Shown here piece by piece: positions 1 to 8,227 of a DNA stretch of 64,000 bases. Made by a program: the position numbers and the translations under genes. The notes below the pieces were generated by a model. The model saw only the letters and a program-made list of their open reading frames with translations, made no database searches and was not told where the DNA came from. Origin of the DNA: Oerskovia sp042887685 (GTDB lineage: Bacteria > Actinomycetota > Actinomycetes > Actinomycetales > Cellulomonadaceae); NCBI RefSeq assembly GCF_042887685.1, contig NZ_JBHVOS010000004.1, positions 1-64,000 of the forward strand, given 5' to 3'. Numbering within the stretch: position 1 is the stretch's first letter; every line of letters starts with the position of its first letter.

Positions 1-46
1 AGATGCCAGAAGGTCTCGTGGGCTCGGAGATGTGTATAAGAGACAG
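1..46 (+). other. Illumina Nextera adapter (not genomic)
   Basis: Positions 13-46 are identical to the Nextera read-2 transposase adapter, ending in the 19-bp Tn5 mosaic end at 28-46. Positions 1-4 (AGAT) fit the end of the P7 primer and 5-12 (GCCAGAAG) fit an 8-nt i7 index, so the first 46 bases read P7-index-adapter in the right order. This is library sequence left on a contig end. Genomic sequence starts at 47. Confidence 0.97.
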
Positions 47-506
47 GTGCGCGCCCCTCTCCGGTTCCTCCGTGAGGACGCCGGGCGGTTCCGAGTGCGC
101 CCTCCGGCGCAGGCGTCGTGGTTCCGCTGCCCACCGCTCGTGCGGCCCGGACGCCCTCGCCGTACCGTCGCGGCCGACTCCTCGGTGTGACGTCGGTCTC
201 GGACCCCCGTCACACTCTCACGGTGTGTCCACGGGCGTCTCAGATCCGCCTCCAGGTCACGGGATGGGGAGCATTGGGTATAGGATCGGGGATGTCAGGT
301 GACAAAGACGTGCTCCTTCACTGAGGTCTTCGGGACCCTGTTGAGTCGCAGCTGTCGCTGTGGCCCTGCGAGATTCCCGGAGTCCACGCCGCGAGGCATC
401 CAGTGGGGGAGTACTTCGCCGTTACCACCTACGTACGCCGTAGTACGTGATCGTTCGGCATCAACCGTGTGCGTCGGAAACACCGGCGCGCCCTGAGGAG
501 GGCATT
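47..506 (+). promoter_or_regulatory. Non-coding region upstream of gap
   Basis: There is no convincing gene in these 460 bases: the short ORFs have mixed third-position composition and no family features. Base composition becomes less GC-rich towards gap, as expected for a promoter region. A possible -10 (TAGGAT, 281-286) has no good -35. An inverted repeat ACGTAC-N6-GTACGT lies at 431-448, about 60 bp before the gap start, and could be an operator. The whiA gene, which often precedes gap in actinobacteria, is not present in what remains of the contig. Confidence 0.4.
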
Positions 507-1511
507 GTGACCATCCGCGTCGGTATCAACGGCTTCGGTCGTATCGGACGTAACTTCTTCCGCGCAATCATCGCGTCGGGGGCGGACATCGAGATCGTGG
601 GTGTCAACGACCTCACGGACAACAAGACGCTCGCGCACCTGCTGAAGTACGACACCGTCCTGGGTCGTTTCCCGCTGAGCGTCGACTTCGACGAGAACAA
701 CATCATCGTCGACGGCAAGGCCATCCGTGCCCTCGAGGAGCGCGACCCCGCGAACCTTCCCTGGGCCGAGCTCGGTGCTGACATCGTCATCGAGTCGACC
801 GGTTTCTTCACCGACGCGACCAAGGCCAAGGCTCACATCGAGGCCGGCGCCAAGAAGGTCATCATCTCCGCTCCGGCGAAGAACGAGGACGGCACTTTCG
901 TCGTCGGCGTGAACCACGAGCAGTACGACCCCGCGACGCAGCACATCATCTCCAACGCGTCGTGCACCACGAACTGCCTCGCCCCGATGGCCAAGGCCCT
1001 CAACGACGCGATCGGCATCGAGCGCGGTCTCATGACCACGATCCACGCGTACACGGGTGACCAGAACCTCCAGGACGGCCCCCACAAGGACCTGCGTCGT
1101 GCCCGTGCGGCCGCGCAGAACATCGTCCCCACCTCGACCGGTGCGGCCAAGGCCGTCGCCCTCGTGCTCCCCGAGCTCAAGGGCAAGCTCGACGGCTTCG
1201 CGATGCGCGTCCCCGTCATCACCGGTTCGGCCACGGACCTCACCTTCACCGCCTCGAAGACCGTCACGGTCGAGGAGGTCAACGCTGCGGTCAAGGCTGC
1301 CGCGGAGGGCCCGCTCAAGGGCGTCCTGAAGTACGTCGACGACGACATCGTCTCCTCGGACATCGTCACGGACCCGCACACCTCGATCTTCGACTCGAAG
1401 CTCACCAAGGTGAGCGGCGACCTGGTCAAGGTCGTCGCCTGGTACGACAACGAGTGGGGCTACTCCAGCTCGCTCGTCTCGCTCACGCAGTACGTGGGTG
1501 CTCGTCTCTGA
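507..1511 (+). CDS. gap: Glyceraldehyde-3-phosphate dehydrogenase
   Basis: Glycolytic enzyme that oxidises and phosphorylates glyceraldehyde-3-phosphate to 1,3-bisphosphoglycerate with NAD+ in the cytosol. The 334-residue length is normal for the family. The Rossmann NGFGRIGR motif is at residues 8-15 and the catalytic cysteine is C153 in SNASCTTN. I chose the GTG at 507 because GAGGAGGG lies just upstream and the protein then begins TIRVGINGFGR as in homologues; an upstream in-frame start would add 20 unrelated residues. It is the first gene of the gap-pgk-tpiA set, which it follows with a gap of about 130 bp, so pgk may also have its own promoter. Confidence 0.98.
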   Translation: MTIRVGINGFGRIGRNFFRAIIASGADIEIVGVNDLTDNKTLAHLLKYDTVLGRFPLSVDFDENNIIVDGKAIRALEERDPANLPWAELGADIVIESTGFFTDATKAKAHIEAGAKKVIISAPAKNEDGTFVVGVNHEQYDPATQHIISNASCTTNCLAPMAKALNDAIGIERGLMTTIHAYTGDQNLQDGPHKDLRRARAAAQNIVPTSTGAAKAVALVLPELKGKLDGFAMRVPVITGSATDLTFTASKTVTVEEVNAAVKAAAEGPLKGVLKYVDDDIVSSDIVTDPHTSIFDSKLTKVSGDLVKVVAWYDNEWGYSSSLVSLTQYVGARL

Positions 1512-1642
1512 TCTCCGTCCCTGCGACGTGAGGTGAATTCTGCGTCCGCGTGCGTGGCCGGCCCGGTTGGCCGCCCATGCACGCGGACGCAGTCATGTGT
1601 GACGTGACCTGTTTCGACCCTGTTCAGACCAGGAGTGTGCTC

Positions 1643-2842
1643 ATGAAGACCATCGACTCCCTCGGCGACCTGCGCGGCAAGCGCGTGCTCGTCCGTTCGG
1701 ACTTCAACGTCCCCCTCGACGGGACGACCATCACGGACGACGGCCGCATCCGCGCCGCGCTCCCCACGCTCAAGCGGCTGACCGACGCCGGCGCGAAGGT
1801 CGTCGTGACCGCGCACCTCGGGCGTCCCAAGGGTGAGCCCGACGCCAAGTACTCCCTCGCCCCCGTCGCGGCCCGCCTGGGCGAGCTGCTGGGCGCTCCC
1901 GTGACGCTCGCGGACGACACCGTCGGCGAGTCCGCCAAGGCCACGGTCGCCGCGCTCGGTGACGGCGAGGTGGCGCTGCTCGAGAACATCCGCTTCGACG
2001 CGCGCGAGACCTCGAAGGTCGACGCCGAGCGCGAGTCGCTCGCAGCGGACCTCGCCTCGCTCGCGGACGCGTACGTGTCCGACGGCTTCGGCGTCGTCCA
2101 CCGCAAGCAGGCCTCGGTCTATGACATCGCCAAGGTGCTGCCGTCCGCGGTCGGCGAGCTGGTCCTCAAGGAGGTCGACTCCCTCAAGAAGGCGACCGAG
2201 GACCCCGCGCGCCCCTACGTCGTCGTGCTCGGCGGGTCGAAGGTCTCCGACAAGCTCGGTGTCATCGCCAACCTGCTGACCAAGGCGGACCGCCTGCTCA
2301 TCGGTGGCGGCATGGTCTTCACGTTCCTCGCGGCCAAGGGCTACTCGGTGGGCAACTCGCTCCTCGAGACGGACCAGATCGACACCGTGAAGGGCTACCT
2401 CGCGGACGCCGAGAAGGCCGGCGTCGAGATCGTCCTGCCCACGGACATCCTCGCCGCGGACTCGTTCGCCGCCGACGCTCCCTACGAGGTCGTGCCCGCG
2501 GACGCCATCCCCGACGGCAAGATCGGCCTGGACATCGGCCCCGAGTCCGCCAAGCTCTTCGCGAGCAAGATCGTGGACGCCAAGACGGTCGTCTGGAACG
2601 GTCCTGCGGGCGTCTTCGAGTTCGAGGCGTTCTCCGGCGGCACCCGTGCCGTCGCGCAGGCCCTGGTCGACGCGACCGCGAACGGCGCGTTCACGATCGT
2701 CGGCGGTGGCGACTCCGCCGCGGCCGTGCGCATCCTCGGCTTCGACGAGGCCGGCTTCAGCCACATCTCGACCGGTGGCGGCGCGAGCCTGGAGTTCCTC
2801 GAGGGCAAGTCCCTCCCGGGGCTCGCAGTCCTCGAGGCCTGA
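1643..2842 (+). CDS. pgk: Phosphoglycerate kinase
   Basis: Transfers the acyl phosphate of 1,3-bisphosphoglycerate to ADP, the first ATP-yielding step of glycolysis. The 399 residues include the N-terminal substrate-site motif (VLVRSDFNVPLD), HLGRPKG, and the C-terminal nucleotide-site motif TIVGGGDSAAAV. The ATG at 1643 has AGGAG seven bases upstream and gives the standard N-terminus MKTIDSL.DLRGKRVLVR; the open frame extends further upstream but without family similarity. It lies between gap and tpiA in the usual lower-glycolysis order, with 43 bp to tpiA, so pgk and tpiA are probably co-transcribed. Confidence 0.98.
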   Translation: MKTIDSLGDLRGKRVLVRSDFNVPLDGTTITDDGRIRAALPTLKRLTDAGAKVVVTAHLGRPKGEPDAKYSLAPVAARLGELLGAPVTLADDTVGESAKATVAALGDGEVALLENIRFDARETSKVDAERESLAADLASLADAYVSDGFGVVHRKQASVYDIAKVLPSAVGELVLKEVDSLKKATEDPARPYVVVLGGSKVSDKLGVIANLLTKADRLLIGGGMVFTFLAAKGYSVGNSLLETDQIDTVKGYLADAEKAGVEIVLPTDILAADSFAADAPYEVVPADAIPDGKIGLDIGPESAKLFASKIVDAKTVVWNGPAGVFEFEAFSGGTRAVAQALVDATANGAFTIVGGGDSAAAVRILGFDEAGFSHISTGGGASLEFLEGKSLPGLAVLEA

Positions 2843-2885
2843 CCCCACCACCGCAGCCTCACGGCTCACAGAAGGTAGACACACC

Positions 2886-3680
2886 ATGACTGATGCACGT
2901 ACCCCGCTCATCGCGGGCAACTGGAAGATGAACCTGGACCACCAGGAGGCCATCCACACCGTCCAGAAGCTCGCCTGGGCCCTCAAGGACGCCAAGCACG
3001 ACTTCTCGGCCGTCGAGGTCACCGTCCTGGTCCCGTTCACGGACCTGCGCAGCGTCCAGACGCTGGTCGACGCCGACAAGCTCGAGCTGACCTACGGCGC
3101 GCAGGACGTCTCGCAGCACGTCTCGGGCGCCTACACGGGTGAGATCTCGCCCGTGTTCCTGAGCAAGCTGGGCGTGACCTACGTCGCGATCGGCCACTCG
3201 GAGCGTCGGCAGTACCACGGCGAGGACGACGCGCTCGTCAACGCCAAGTCGAAGGCCGCGCTCGCGCAGGGCCTGATCCCGATCATCTGCGTCGGCGAGG
3301 CGCTCGAGATCCGCAAGGCGGGCGAGCAGGTCTCGTACACGCTCGCGCAGGTCGACGGTGCGCTCGAGGGCCTGTCCGCGGAGGACGCCGCCAAGGTCGT
3401 CATCGCGTACGAGCCCGTCTGGGCCATCGGCACGGGCGAGGTCGCCACGCCGCAGGACGCGCAGGAGGTCGCGGGCGCGATCCGTGCCCGTCTCGCCGAG
3501 CTGTACTCGGCCGAGGTGGCCGACGCCGTCCGCGTGCTCTACGGCGGTTCGGTCAAGTCCTCGTCGATCGCCGAGCTCATGAAGGAGCAGGACGTCGACG
3601 GTGCCCTGGTCGGTGGCGCGAGCCTGGACCCCGAGGAGTTCGCGAAGATCGCGCGCTTCCAGTCGCACCACGGGGCCTGA
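2886..3680 (+). CDS. tpiA: Triosephosphate isomerase
   Basis: Interconverts dihydroxyacetone phosphate and glyceraldehyde-3-phosphate. The 264-residue TIM barrel has the substrate residues N12 and K14 (GNWKMN), the electrophile H104 (AIGHSERR), the catalytic base E176 (AYEPVWAIGTG) and the phosphate-binding YGGSV loop near the C-terminus. The ATG at 2886 follows a GAAGG ribosome-binding site. It is the last gene of the glycolytic set and is followed at once by two strong hairpins. Confidence 0.98.
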   Translation: MTDARTPLIAGNWKMNLDHQEAIHTVQKLAWALKDAKHDFSAVEVTVLVPFTDLRSVQTLVDADKLELTYGAQDVSQHVSGAYTGEISPVFLSKLGVTYVAIGHSERRQYHGEDDALVNAKSKAALAQGLIPIICVGEALEIRKAGEQVSYTLAQVDGALEGLSAEDAAKVVIAYEPVWAIGTGEVATPQDAQEVAGAIRARLAELYSAEVADAVRVLYGGSVKSSSIAELMKEQDVDGALVGGASLDPEEFAKIARFQSHHGA

Positions 3681-3688
3681 GTCCCCTT

Positions 3689-3724
3689 GCTGCCGGGTCG
3701 CGCCGTTCGGCGCGACCCGGCAGC
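3689..3724 (+). terminator. Hairpin terminator after tpiA
   Basis: A perfect stem of about 15-16 bp (3690-3704 with 3709-3723, extendable by G3689-C3724) closes a GTTC loop. There is no U-tract directly after it, but a second terminator follows. Confidence 0.85.
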
Positions 3725-3726
3725 GC

Positions 3727-3752
3727 GGCCACCGCGCGAGCGGTGGCCTTTT
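3727..3752 (+). terminator. Second, U-tailed terminator after tpiA
   Basis: A 9-bp stem (3727-3735 with 3740-3748) with a GCGA loop is followed directly by TTTT at 3749-3752, the classical intrinsic terminator form. In tandem with the preceding hairpin it separates glycolysis from secG. Confidence 0.85.
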
Positions 3753-3942
3753 CTCGCGGTAGCCCGCCCGACCTGACGTCCCGACCGGCAGCATCGACCA
3801 CCGGGCGGAACGGTTCGTCGGATCGGGCCCGCGTCGCCTACCCTTGTCCTCGGTGCCGTACCTGTGCCTCAGGTCGGTCCAGGACACCCGTTGCGGTCCG
3901 CCCTCGACTTCTCGACGTGGACCCAGAGCCAAGGACGTACTC

Positions 3943-4185
3943 GTGGACGCGCTGCGCATCATCCTCCAGATCCTGCTGGTCATCACCAGCGGCTTCTTGA
4001 CCCTCCTCGTGCTCATGCACAAGGGCAAGGGCGGCGGCCTCTCCGACATGTTCGGTGGCGGCATCTCGAGCAGCGCCGGCAGCTCCGGCGTGGCCGAGCG
4101 CAACCTGAACCGCATCACCATCACGTTCGCGATCACCTGGACCGTCGTGATCATCCTTCTGGGGCTCATCCAGAAGGTCAGCTGA
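3943..4185 (+). CDS. secG: Preprotein translocase subunit SecG
   Basis: Small membrane subunit of the SecYEG protein-export channel. The 80 residues show the family layout: a first membrane helix (ILQILLVITSGFLTLLVLM), a cytoplasmic Gly/Ser-rich loop (HKGKGGGLSDMFGGGISSSAGSSG) and a second helix (ITFAITWTVVIILLGLI). The GTG at 3943 is preceded by AAGGACG. The gene sits between tpiA and rbpA, its normal place in actinobacteria. Upstream, TACCCT at 3839-3844 is a possible -10, which would give a leader of about 95 nt. Confidence 0.95.
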   Translation: MDALRIILQILLVITSGFLTLLVLMHKGKGGGLSDMFGGGISSSAGSSGVAERNLNRITITFAITWTVVIILLGLIQKVS

Positions 4186-4264
4186 CCCGGCGCCGACGCC
4201 GTCGGCACAGGGTGTGGAACCGTTCCGGTACGCGGGCGGTCGTGTGAGTCAGGGGAGTGAAGTC

Positions 4265-4612
4265 GTGGCTGGTGGTAGTGCTATCAAGGGGTCGCGCGTC
4301 GGTGCCGGCCCGCTGGGAGAGACGGAGAGGGGCGACGTCGCCCCCCGAGTCTGGGTCTCCTACTGGTGTGCCAACGGACACGAGACGCGTCCGAGCTTCT
4401 CGTCCGAGGCGGAGATCGTCACTCCTGAGACCTGGGACTGCCCGCGCTGCGGGCTCCCCGGAGGGCAGGACCCGGCGAACCCGCCGAGCGCGCTGCGCAA
4501 CGAGCCCTACAAGACGCACCTCGCGTACGTGAAGGAGCGCCGCAGCGACGAGGACGGCGAGGCCCTCCTCGACGAGGCGCTCGCCGCGCTCCGGGCGCGT
4601 CGCGGCCGCTAG
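4265..4612 (+). CDS. rbpA: RNA polymerase-binding protein RbpA
   Basis: Actinobacterial transcription factor that binds RNA polymerase and the principal sigma factor and promotes open-complex formation. The 115 residues show an N-terminal basic tail (AIKGSRVGAGPLGETERG), a central zinc-finger-like core with C-x2-GH (WCANGHE) and C-x2-C (WDCPRCGLP), and a C-terminal helix (TH..YVKERRSDEDGEALLDEALAALRARR) that in homologues contacts sigma. The GTG at 4265 is preceded by GGGGAG; starts further upstream would add a non-conserved tail. It is convergent with pgl across one very strong hairpin. Confidence 0.95.
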   Translation: MAGGSAIKGSRVGAGPLGETERGDVAPRVWVSYWCANGHETRPSFSSEAEIVTPETWDCPRCGLPGGQDPANPPSALRNEPYKTHLAYVKERRSDEDGEALLDEALAALRARRGR

Positions 4613-4671
4613 GACGGCGGTGCGGCCGGGACCGGCCCGCACCCACAGCAAGGCCCCGCACGGGGCGGCAC

Positions 4672-4718
4672 ACAGCACAGCGGGCCCCGTCCGAGAAGGA
4701 CGGGGCCCGCTGTGCTGT
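4672..4718. terminator. Bidirectional terminator between rbpA and pgl
   Basis: A perfect 21-bp stem (4672-4692 with 4698-4718) with a GAGAA loop lies between the convergent genes rbpA (+) and pgl (-). It can end transcription from both sides. Confidence 0.9.
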
Positions 4719-4761
4719 CGTCTGCCGTCGTCTGCTGCGCCGGCACGGGGTCAGCGGCGGC

Positions 4762-5550
4762 TCAGCGGTTCAGCGCGTGGTGCTGGCTCGCCGCGAGGTC
4801 GACGAGCCACAGCGTGCGCTGAGTCCCCAGGGCGCCGGCCGCCGGTGTCGTCGTGACGGGGTCGCCCGCGAGGGCGGACGCGACCGCGGGGGCCTTCTCC
4901 GCTCCCGCGGCCACGACCCAGACCTCCTGGGCCGCCTGGATCGCGGAGAACGTCAGGGAGACGCGCTCGGGCGGCGGCTTGGGGGAGTCGTGCACCCCCG
5001 TCGTCGCCCCGTCGGCGTCGAGCGCCGCGTTCTCGGGGAAGAGCGACGCGACGTGCCCGTCCGGGCCCATGCCCAGCAGGAGGACGTCGAACGCGAGGTG
5101 CGCGCCGCCGTCGGGCGTGAAGCGCGAGAGCTCGTCCGCGTAGAGCGCGGCCGACTCCTCCGGGGCCCCGACGCCGTCGCCCGGCGCGGGCATGACGTGC
5201 ACGTTCTGCGGGGGCAGGGTCGGCAGGTGGTCGAGGAGTGCCTCGCGCGCCTGCGTCTCGTTGCGCTCGGGGTCGCCCGTTGGCAGGAAGCGCTCGTCGC
5301 CCCACCACAGGTGCACGCCGGTCCAGTCGACGGCGTCGCGCACGGGGTGCGCGGCGATCGCCGCGAGCGACCGGATCCCGACCGTGCCGCCCGTGAGGAC
5401 GACGTGGACGGGCGTGCGGACGGACTGGATGTCGAGGATGCGGGTCAGCAGCCGGGCGGCGACGGCCTCGGCGAGCACGCCCGCGTCGGGGTGCACGACG
5501 ACGAGGCGCGCCCCGTGCGCGCGGGCGTCGGTCCCCGCGTCGGCCGTCAT
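4762..5550 (-). CDS. pgl: 6-phosphogluconolactonase
   Basis: Hydrolyses 6-phosphogluconolactone, the second step of the oxidative pentose phosphate pathway. The 262 residues show the SugarP isomerase-like fold signatures LTGGTVG, WWGDERFLP and the family-specific LLGMGPDGHVASLFP. The ATG at 5548-5550 overlaps the opcA stop by 4 nt (ATGA), which fixes the start and implies translational coupling. It is the last gene of the zwf-opcA-pgl run and is closed by the 4672-4718 hairpin. Confidence 0.96.
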   Translation of the reverse strand: MTADAGTDARAHGARLVVVHPDAGVLAEAVAARLLTRILDIQSVRTPVHVVLTGGTVGIRSLAAIAAHPVRDAVDWTGVHLWWGDERFLPTGDPERNETQAREALLDHLPTLPPQNVHVMPAPGDGVGAPEESAALYADELSRFTPDGGAHLAFDVLLLGMGPDGHVASLFPENAALDADGATTGVHDSPKPPPERVSLTFSAIQAAQEVWVVAAGAEKAPAVASALAGDPVTTTPAAGALGTQRTLWLVDLAASQHHALNR

Positions 5551-6464
5551 TCGCCGATCCTCGCGAGACCCTTGGTGAGGACCTCGCCGTAGACCTCGTC
5601 GGGGTCGAGGCGGCGCAGCTCCTCGGTCAGGCACTCCTCGAGCTGGCGCAGCGGCAGCGAGATGCGACGGTCGGGCTGACCCGGCTGGGTCAGCGTCACG
5701 ATGCGACCGTCCGGGCGGGACAGCACGATCGCGCCGCCCTTGCGCTCGAGAGTCACCTTCGTGATGCCCGAGACGCCGCGACGGCGGACCAGCTTGACCT
5801 GGCACCTGAGCTGCTGGGCGAGCCACGCCGCGAGGACGTCGACCGACGGGTGGTGCTCCTCGCCCTCGACCTCGACGGCCGTGACGGACTCGTACGGCGG
5901 CTGGTCGAGGGCCGCCGCGATGAGGCCGCGCCACAGGGTCACGCGGGTCCACGCGAGGTCCGTGTCGCCCGGGTGGTGGCTCCTGCTCAGGCGCTGGAGC
6001 GTCTGGAGCGACTTGCCCGCGTTGACCGCGTCGGTGATGCGCCGGTGGGCCATCTGGCCGACCGGGTCCGCGGACGGGTTGTCGGGCGTCTCACGGGGCC
6101 ACCAGGCCACGATCGGCGCGTCGGGCAGCAGCAGGGGCATCACGAGGGTGTCGGTGTGCGCGACGAGCGGGCCCGACGGGCGCAGGATGATGACCTCGCT
6201 CGCGCCCGCGTCGCCGCCGATGCGGATCTGGGCGTCGAGCCGGGCCGATGTGCGCTTGTTCGCGGGCGCGACGACCACGACACGGCACGGGTGCTCGCGC
6301 GAGGCGCCGTTGGCGGCGGCGACCGCGTCCTCGACGTCGGCCTCCTCGGCCAGGACGACGAGGGTCAGGACGCGGCCGAGGGCCACTGCGCCGCCCTCGT
6401 CACGCAGCTTGACGAGGCGCTTGTTGACCGCATTGGTCGTCGTCTCGGGGAGATCGATGATCAT
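5547..6464 (-). CDS. opcA: Glucose-6-phosphate dehydrogenase assembly protein OpcA
   Basis: OpcA is needed for assembly or redox control of glucose-6-phosphate dehydrogenase in cyanobacteria and actinobacteria. The 305 residues fit the family over their whole length, including the typical start MIIDLPETTTNAVNKRLVKLRDEGGAVALGRVLTLVV and PDAPIVAWWP in the middle. It lies between zwf (67 bp upstream) and pgl (4-nt overlap), the usual actinobacterial arrangement, so its product is made together with its partner enzyme. Confidence 0.95.
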   Translation of the reverse strand: MIIDLPETTTNAVNKRLVKLRDEGGAVALGRVLTLVVLAEEADVEDAVAAANGASREHPCRVVVVAPANKRTSARLDAQIRIGGDAGASEVIILRPSGPLVAHTDTLVMPLLLPDAPIVAWWPRETPDNPSADPVGQMAHRRITDAVNAGKSLQTLQRLSRSHHPGDTDLAWTRVTLWRGLIAAALDQPPYESVTAVEVEGEEHHPSVDVLAAWLAQQLRCQVKLVRRRGVSGITKVTLERKGGAIVLSRPDGRIVTLTQPGQPDRRISLPLRQLEECLTEELRRLDPDEVYGEVLTKGLARIGE

Positions 6465-6531
6465 GAGGTGAGGCTCCAGTTCGAGGTCCGGCCGGGGATC
6501 CGGGACAGGCGGGAGATCGGTGCGGTCGCGG

Positions 6532-8073
6532 TCACGGTCGCCGCCAGGTGCGGCCGTCGCGGGCCATCATCTCGTCGGCCGACCCGGGGCCCCACGTGCC
6601 GGAGCGGTACGCGTCCGGTGTGCCTTTGGACTCCCAGTACGACGTGATCGGGTCGAGGATCTTCCAGGAGAGCTCGACCTCTTCGTGGCTCGGGAAGAGC
6701 GGCGGGTCGCCCAGCAGGACGTCGAGGATGAGGCGCTCGTAGGCCTCGGGGGAGGACTCGGTGAACGCGTGCCCGTACCCGAAGTCCATCGTGACGTCGC
6801 GGACCTCCATGGCGGTGCCGGGGACCTTCGCGCCGAAGCGGATCGTGACGCCCTCGTCGGGCTGGACGCGGATGACGAGCGCGTTCTTCCCGAGCTCGGA
6901 TGTCGCGGAGGTCTCGAACGGCAGGTGCGGTGCCGACTTGAAGACGACGGCGATCTCCGTCACGCGGCGGCCCAGGCGCTTGCCCGTGCGCAGGTAGAAC
7001 GGGACCCCTGCCCAGCGACGGTTGTCGATGTCGACGCGGATCGCGGCGAACGTCTCGGTCGTGGAGTCGGGCGAGATGCCGTCCTCCTCGAGGTACCCGA
7101 CGACCTCCTCGCCCCCCTGCCAGCCGGCCGAGTACTGGCCGCGCGAGGTGTGGCGACCCAGGTCGCGGGGCAGGCGCACCGCGGACAGGACCTTGAGCTT
7201 CTCGGCGCGCAACGACTCGGCGTCGAACGACACGGGCTCCTCCATCGCGGTGAGCGCGAGGAGCTGGACGAGGTGGTTCTGGATGACGTCGCGCGCGGCG
7301 CCGATCCCGTCGTAGTACCCCGCGCGGCCCCCGATGCCGATGTCCTCGGCCATGGTGATCTGCACGTGGTCGACGTAGTTCGCGTTCCAGATGGGCTCGT
7401 AGAGCTGGTTGGCGAACCGCAGCGCCAGCATGTTCTGGACGGTCTCCTTGCCCAGGTAGTGGTCGATGCGGAAGACCGAGTCGGGGTCGAAGACCTTCGA
7501 GACCACGTCGTTGAGCTCGCGCGCGCTGTGCAGGTCGTGACCGAACGGCTTCTCGATGACCACGCGACGCCAGGCGTCCTCGCTCGACTTCGACAGGCCC
7601 GACCGTGAGAGCTGCTCGCAGACCAGCGGGAACGCGCTCGGGGGGACCGACAGGTAGAACGCGTGGTTGCCGCCGGTGCCGCGCTCCTTGTCGAGGTCCT
7701 CGACCGTGGCGCGCAGACGCTCGAACGCCTGCTCGTCGTCGAACTCGCCCTGGACGAACCGGATGCCCTCGGCGAGCTGCTTCCAGGTCGCCTCGCGGAA
7801 CGGGGTGCGCGCGTACTGCTTGACGGCGTCGTGGACGACCTGGGCGAAGTCTTGGTCCTCCCAGTCGCGGCGGGCGAAGCCCGTGAGCGCGAAGCCGGGC
7901 GGGAGGAGCCCTCGGTTGGCGAGGTCGTACACGGCGGGCATGAGCTTCTTGCGGGCGAGGTCGCCAGTGACTCCGAAGATGACCAGGCCGCAGGGCCCGG
8001 CGATGCGGGGGAGTCGAAGGTCACGCGGGTCGCGCAGCGGGTTGTGCTCTGCGCTGATCTTTGCCGGTCTCAA
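6532..8073 (-). CDS. zwf: Glucose-6-phosphate 1-dehydrogenase
   Basis: Oxidises glucose-6-phosphate to 6-phosphogluconolactone, producing NADPH. The 513 residues have the coenzyme-binding GVTGDLARKKLMPAVYDL near residue 35 and the active-site RIDHYLGKE near residue 200. The start is a TTG at 8073, chosen because the reading frame and family length fit (AKIS.EHNPLRDPRD...), although the upstream ribosome-binding site is weak; no better in-frame ATG or GTG exists. It is followed by opcA and pgl and preceded by tal in the same direction. Confidence 0.95.
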   Translation of the reverse strand: MRPAKISAEHNPLRDPRDLRLPRIAGPCGLVIFGVTGDLARKKLMPAVYDLANRGLLPPGFALTGFARRDWEDQDFAQVVHDAVKQYARTPFREATWKQLAEGIRFVQGEFDDEQAFERLRATVEDLDKERGTGGNHAFYLSVPPSAFPLVCEQLSRSGLSKSSEDAWRRVVIEKPFGHDLHSARELNDVVSKVFDPDSVFRIDHYLGKETVQNMLALRFANQLYEPIWNANYVDHVQITMAEDIGIGGRAGYYDGIGAARDVIQNHLVQLLALTAMEEPVSFDAESLRAEKLKVLSAVRLPRDLGRHTSRGQYSAGWQGGEEVVGYLEEDGISPDSTTETFAAIRVDIDNRRWAGVPFYLRTGKRLGRRVTEIAVVFKSAPHLPFETSATSELGKNALVIRVQPDEGVTIRFGAKVPGTAMEVRDVTMDFGYGHAFTESSPEAYERLILDVLLGDPPLFPSHEEVELSWKILDPITSYWESKGTPDAYRSGTWGPGSADEMMARDGRTWRRP

Positions 8074-8227
8074 CTGATGTCACCGTTCTCGTCGGCGTGG
8101 GCTGGAATGGTCGAAAGGTCCGTCCTGCGGACCGGGATAGAGCCTAGGCGGTGGTCGGCGCGTGCCCGGTGGGCGTCCACGACCGGGTCGACCGCCGCAG
8201 GCCCCGGGTGGGGGGCGCGGGACCGGC

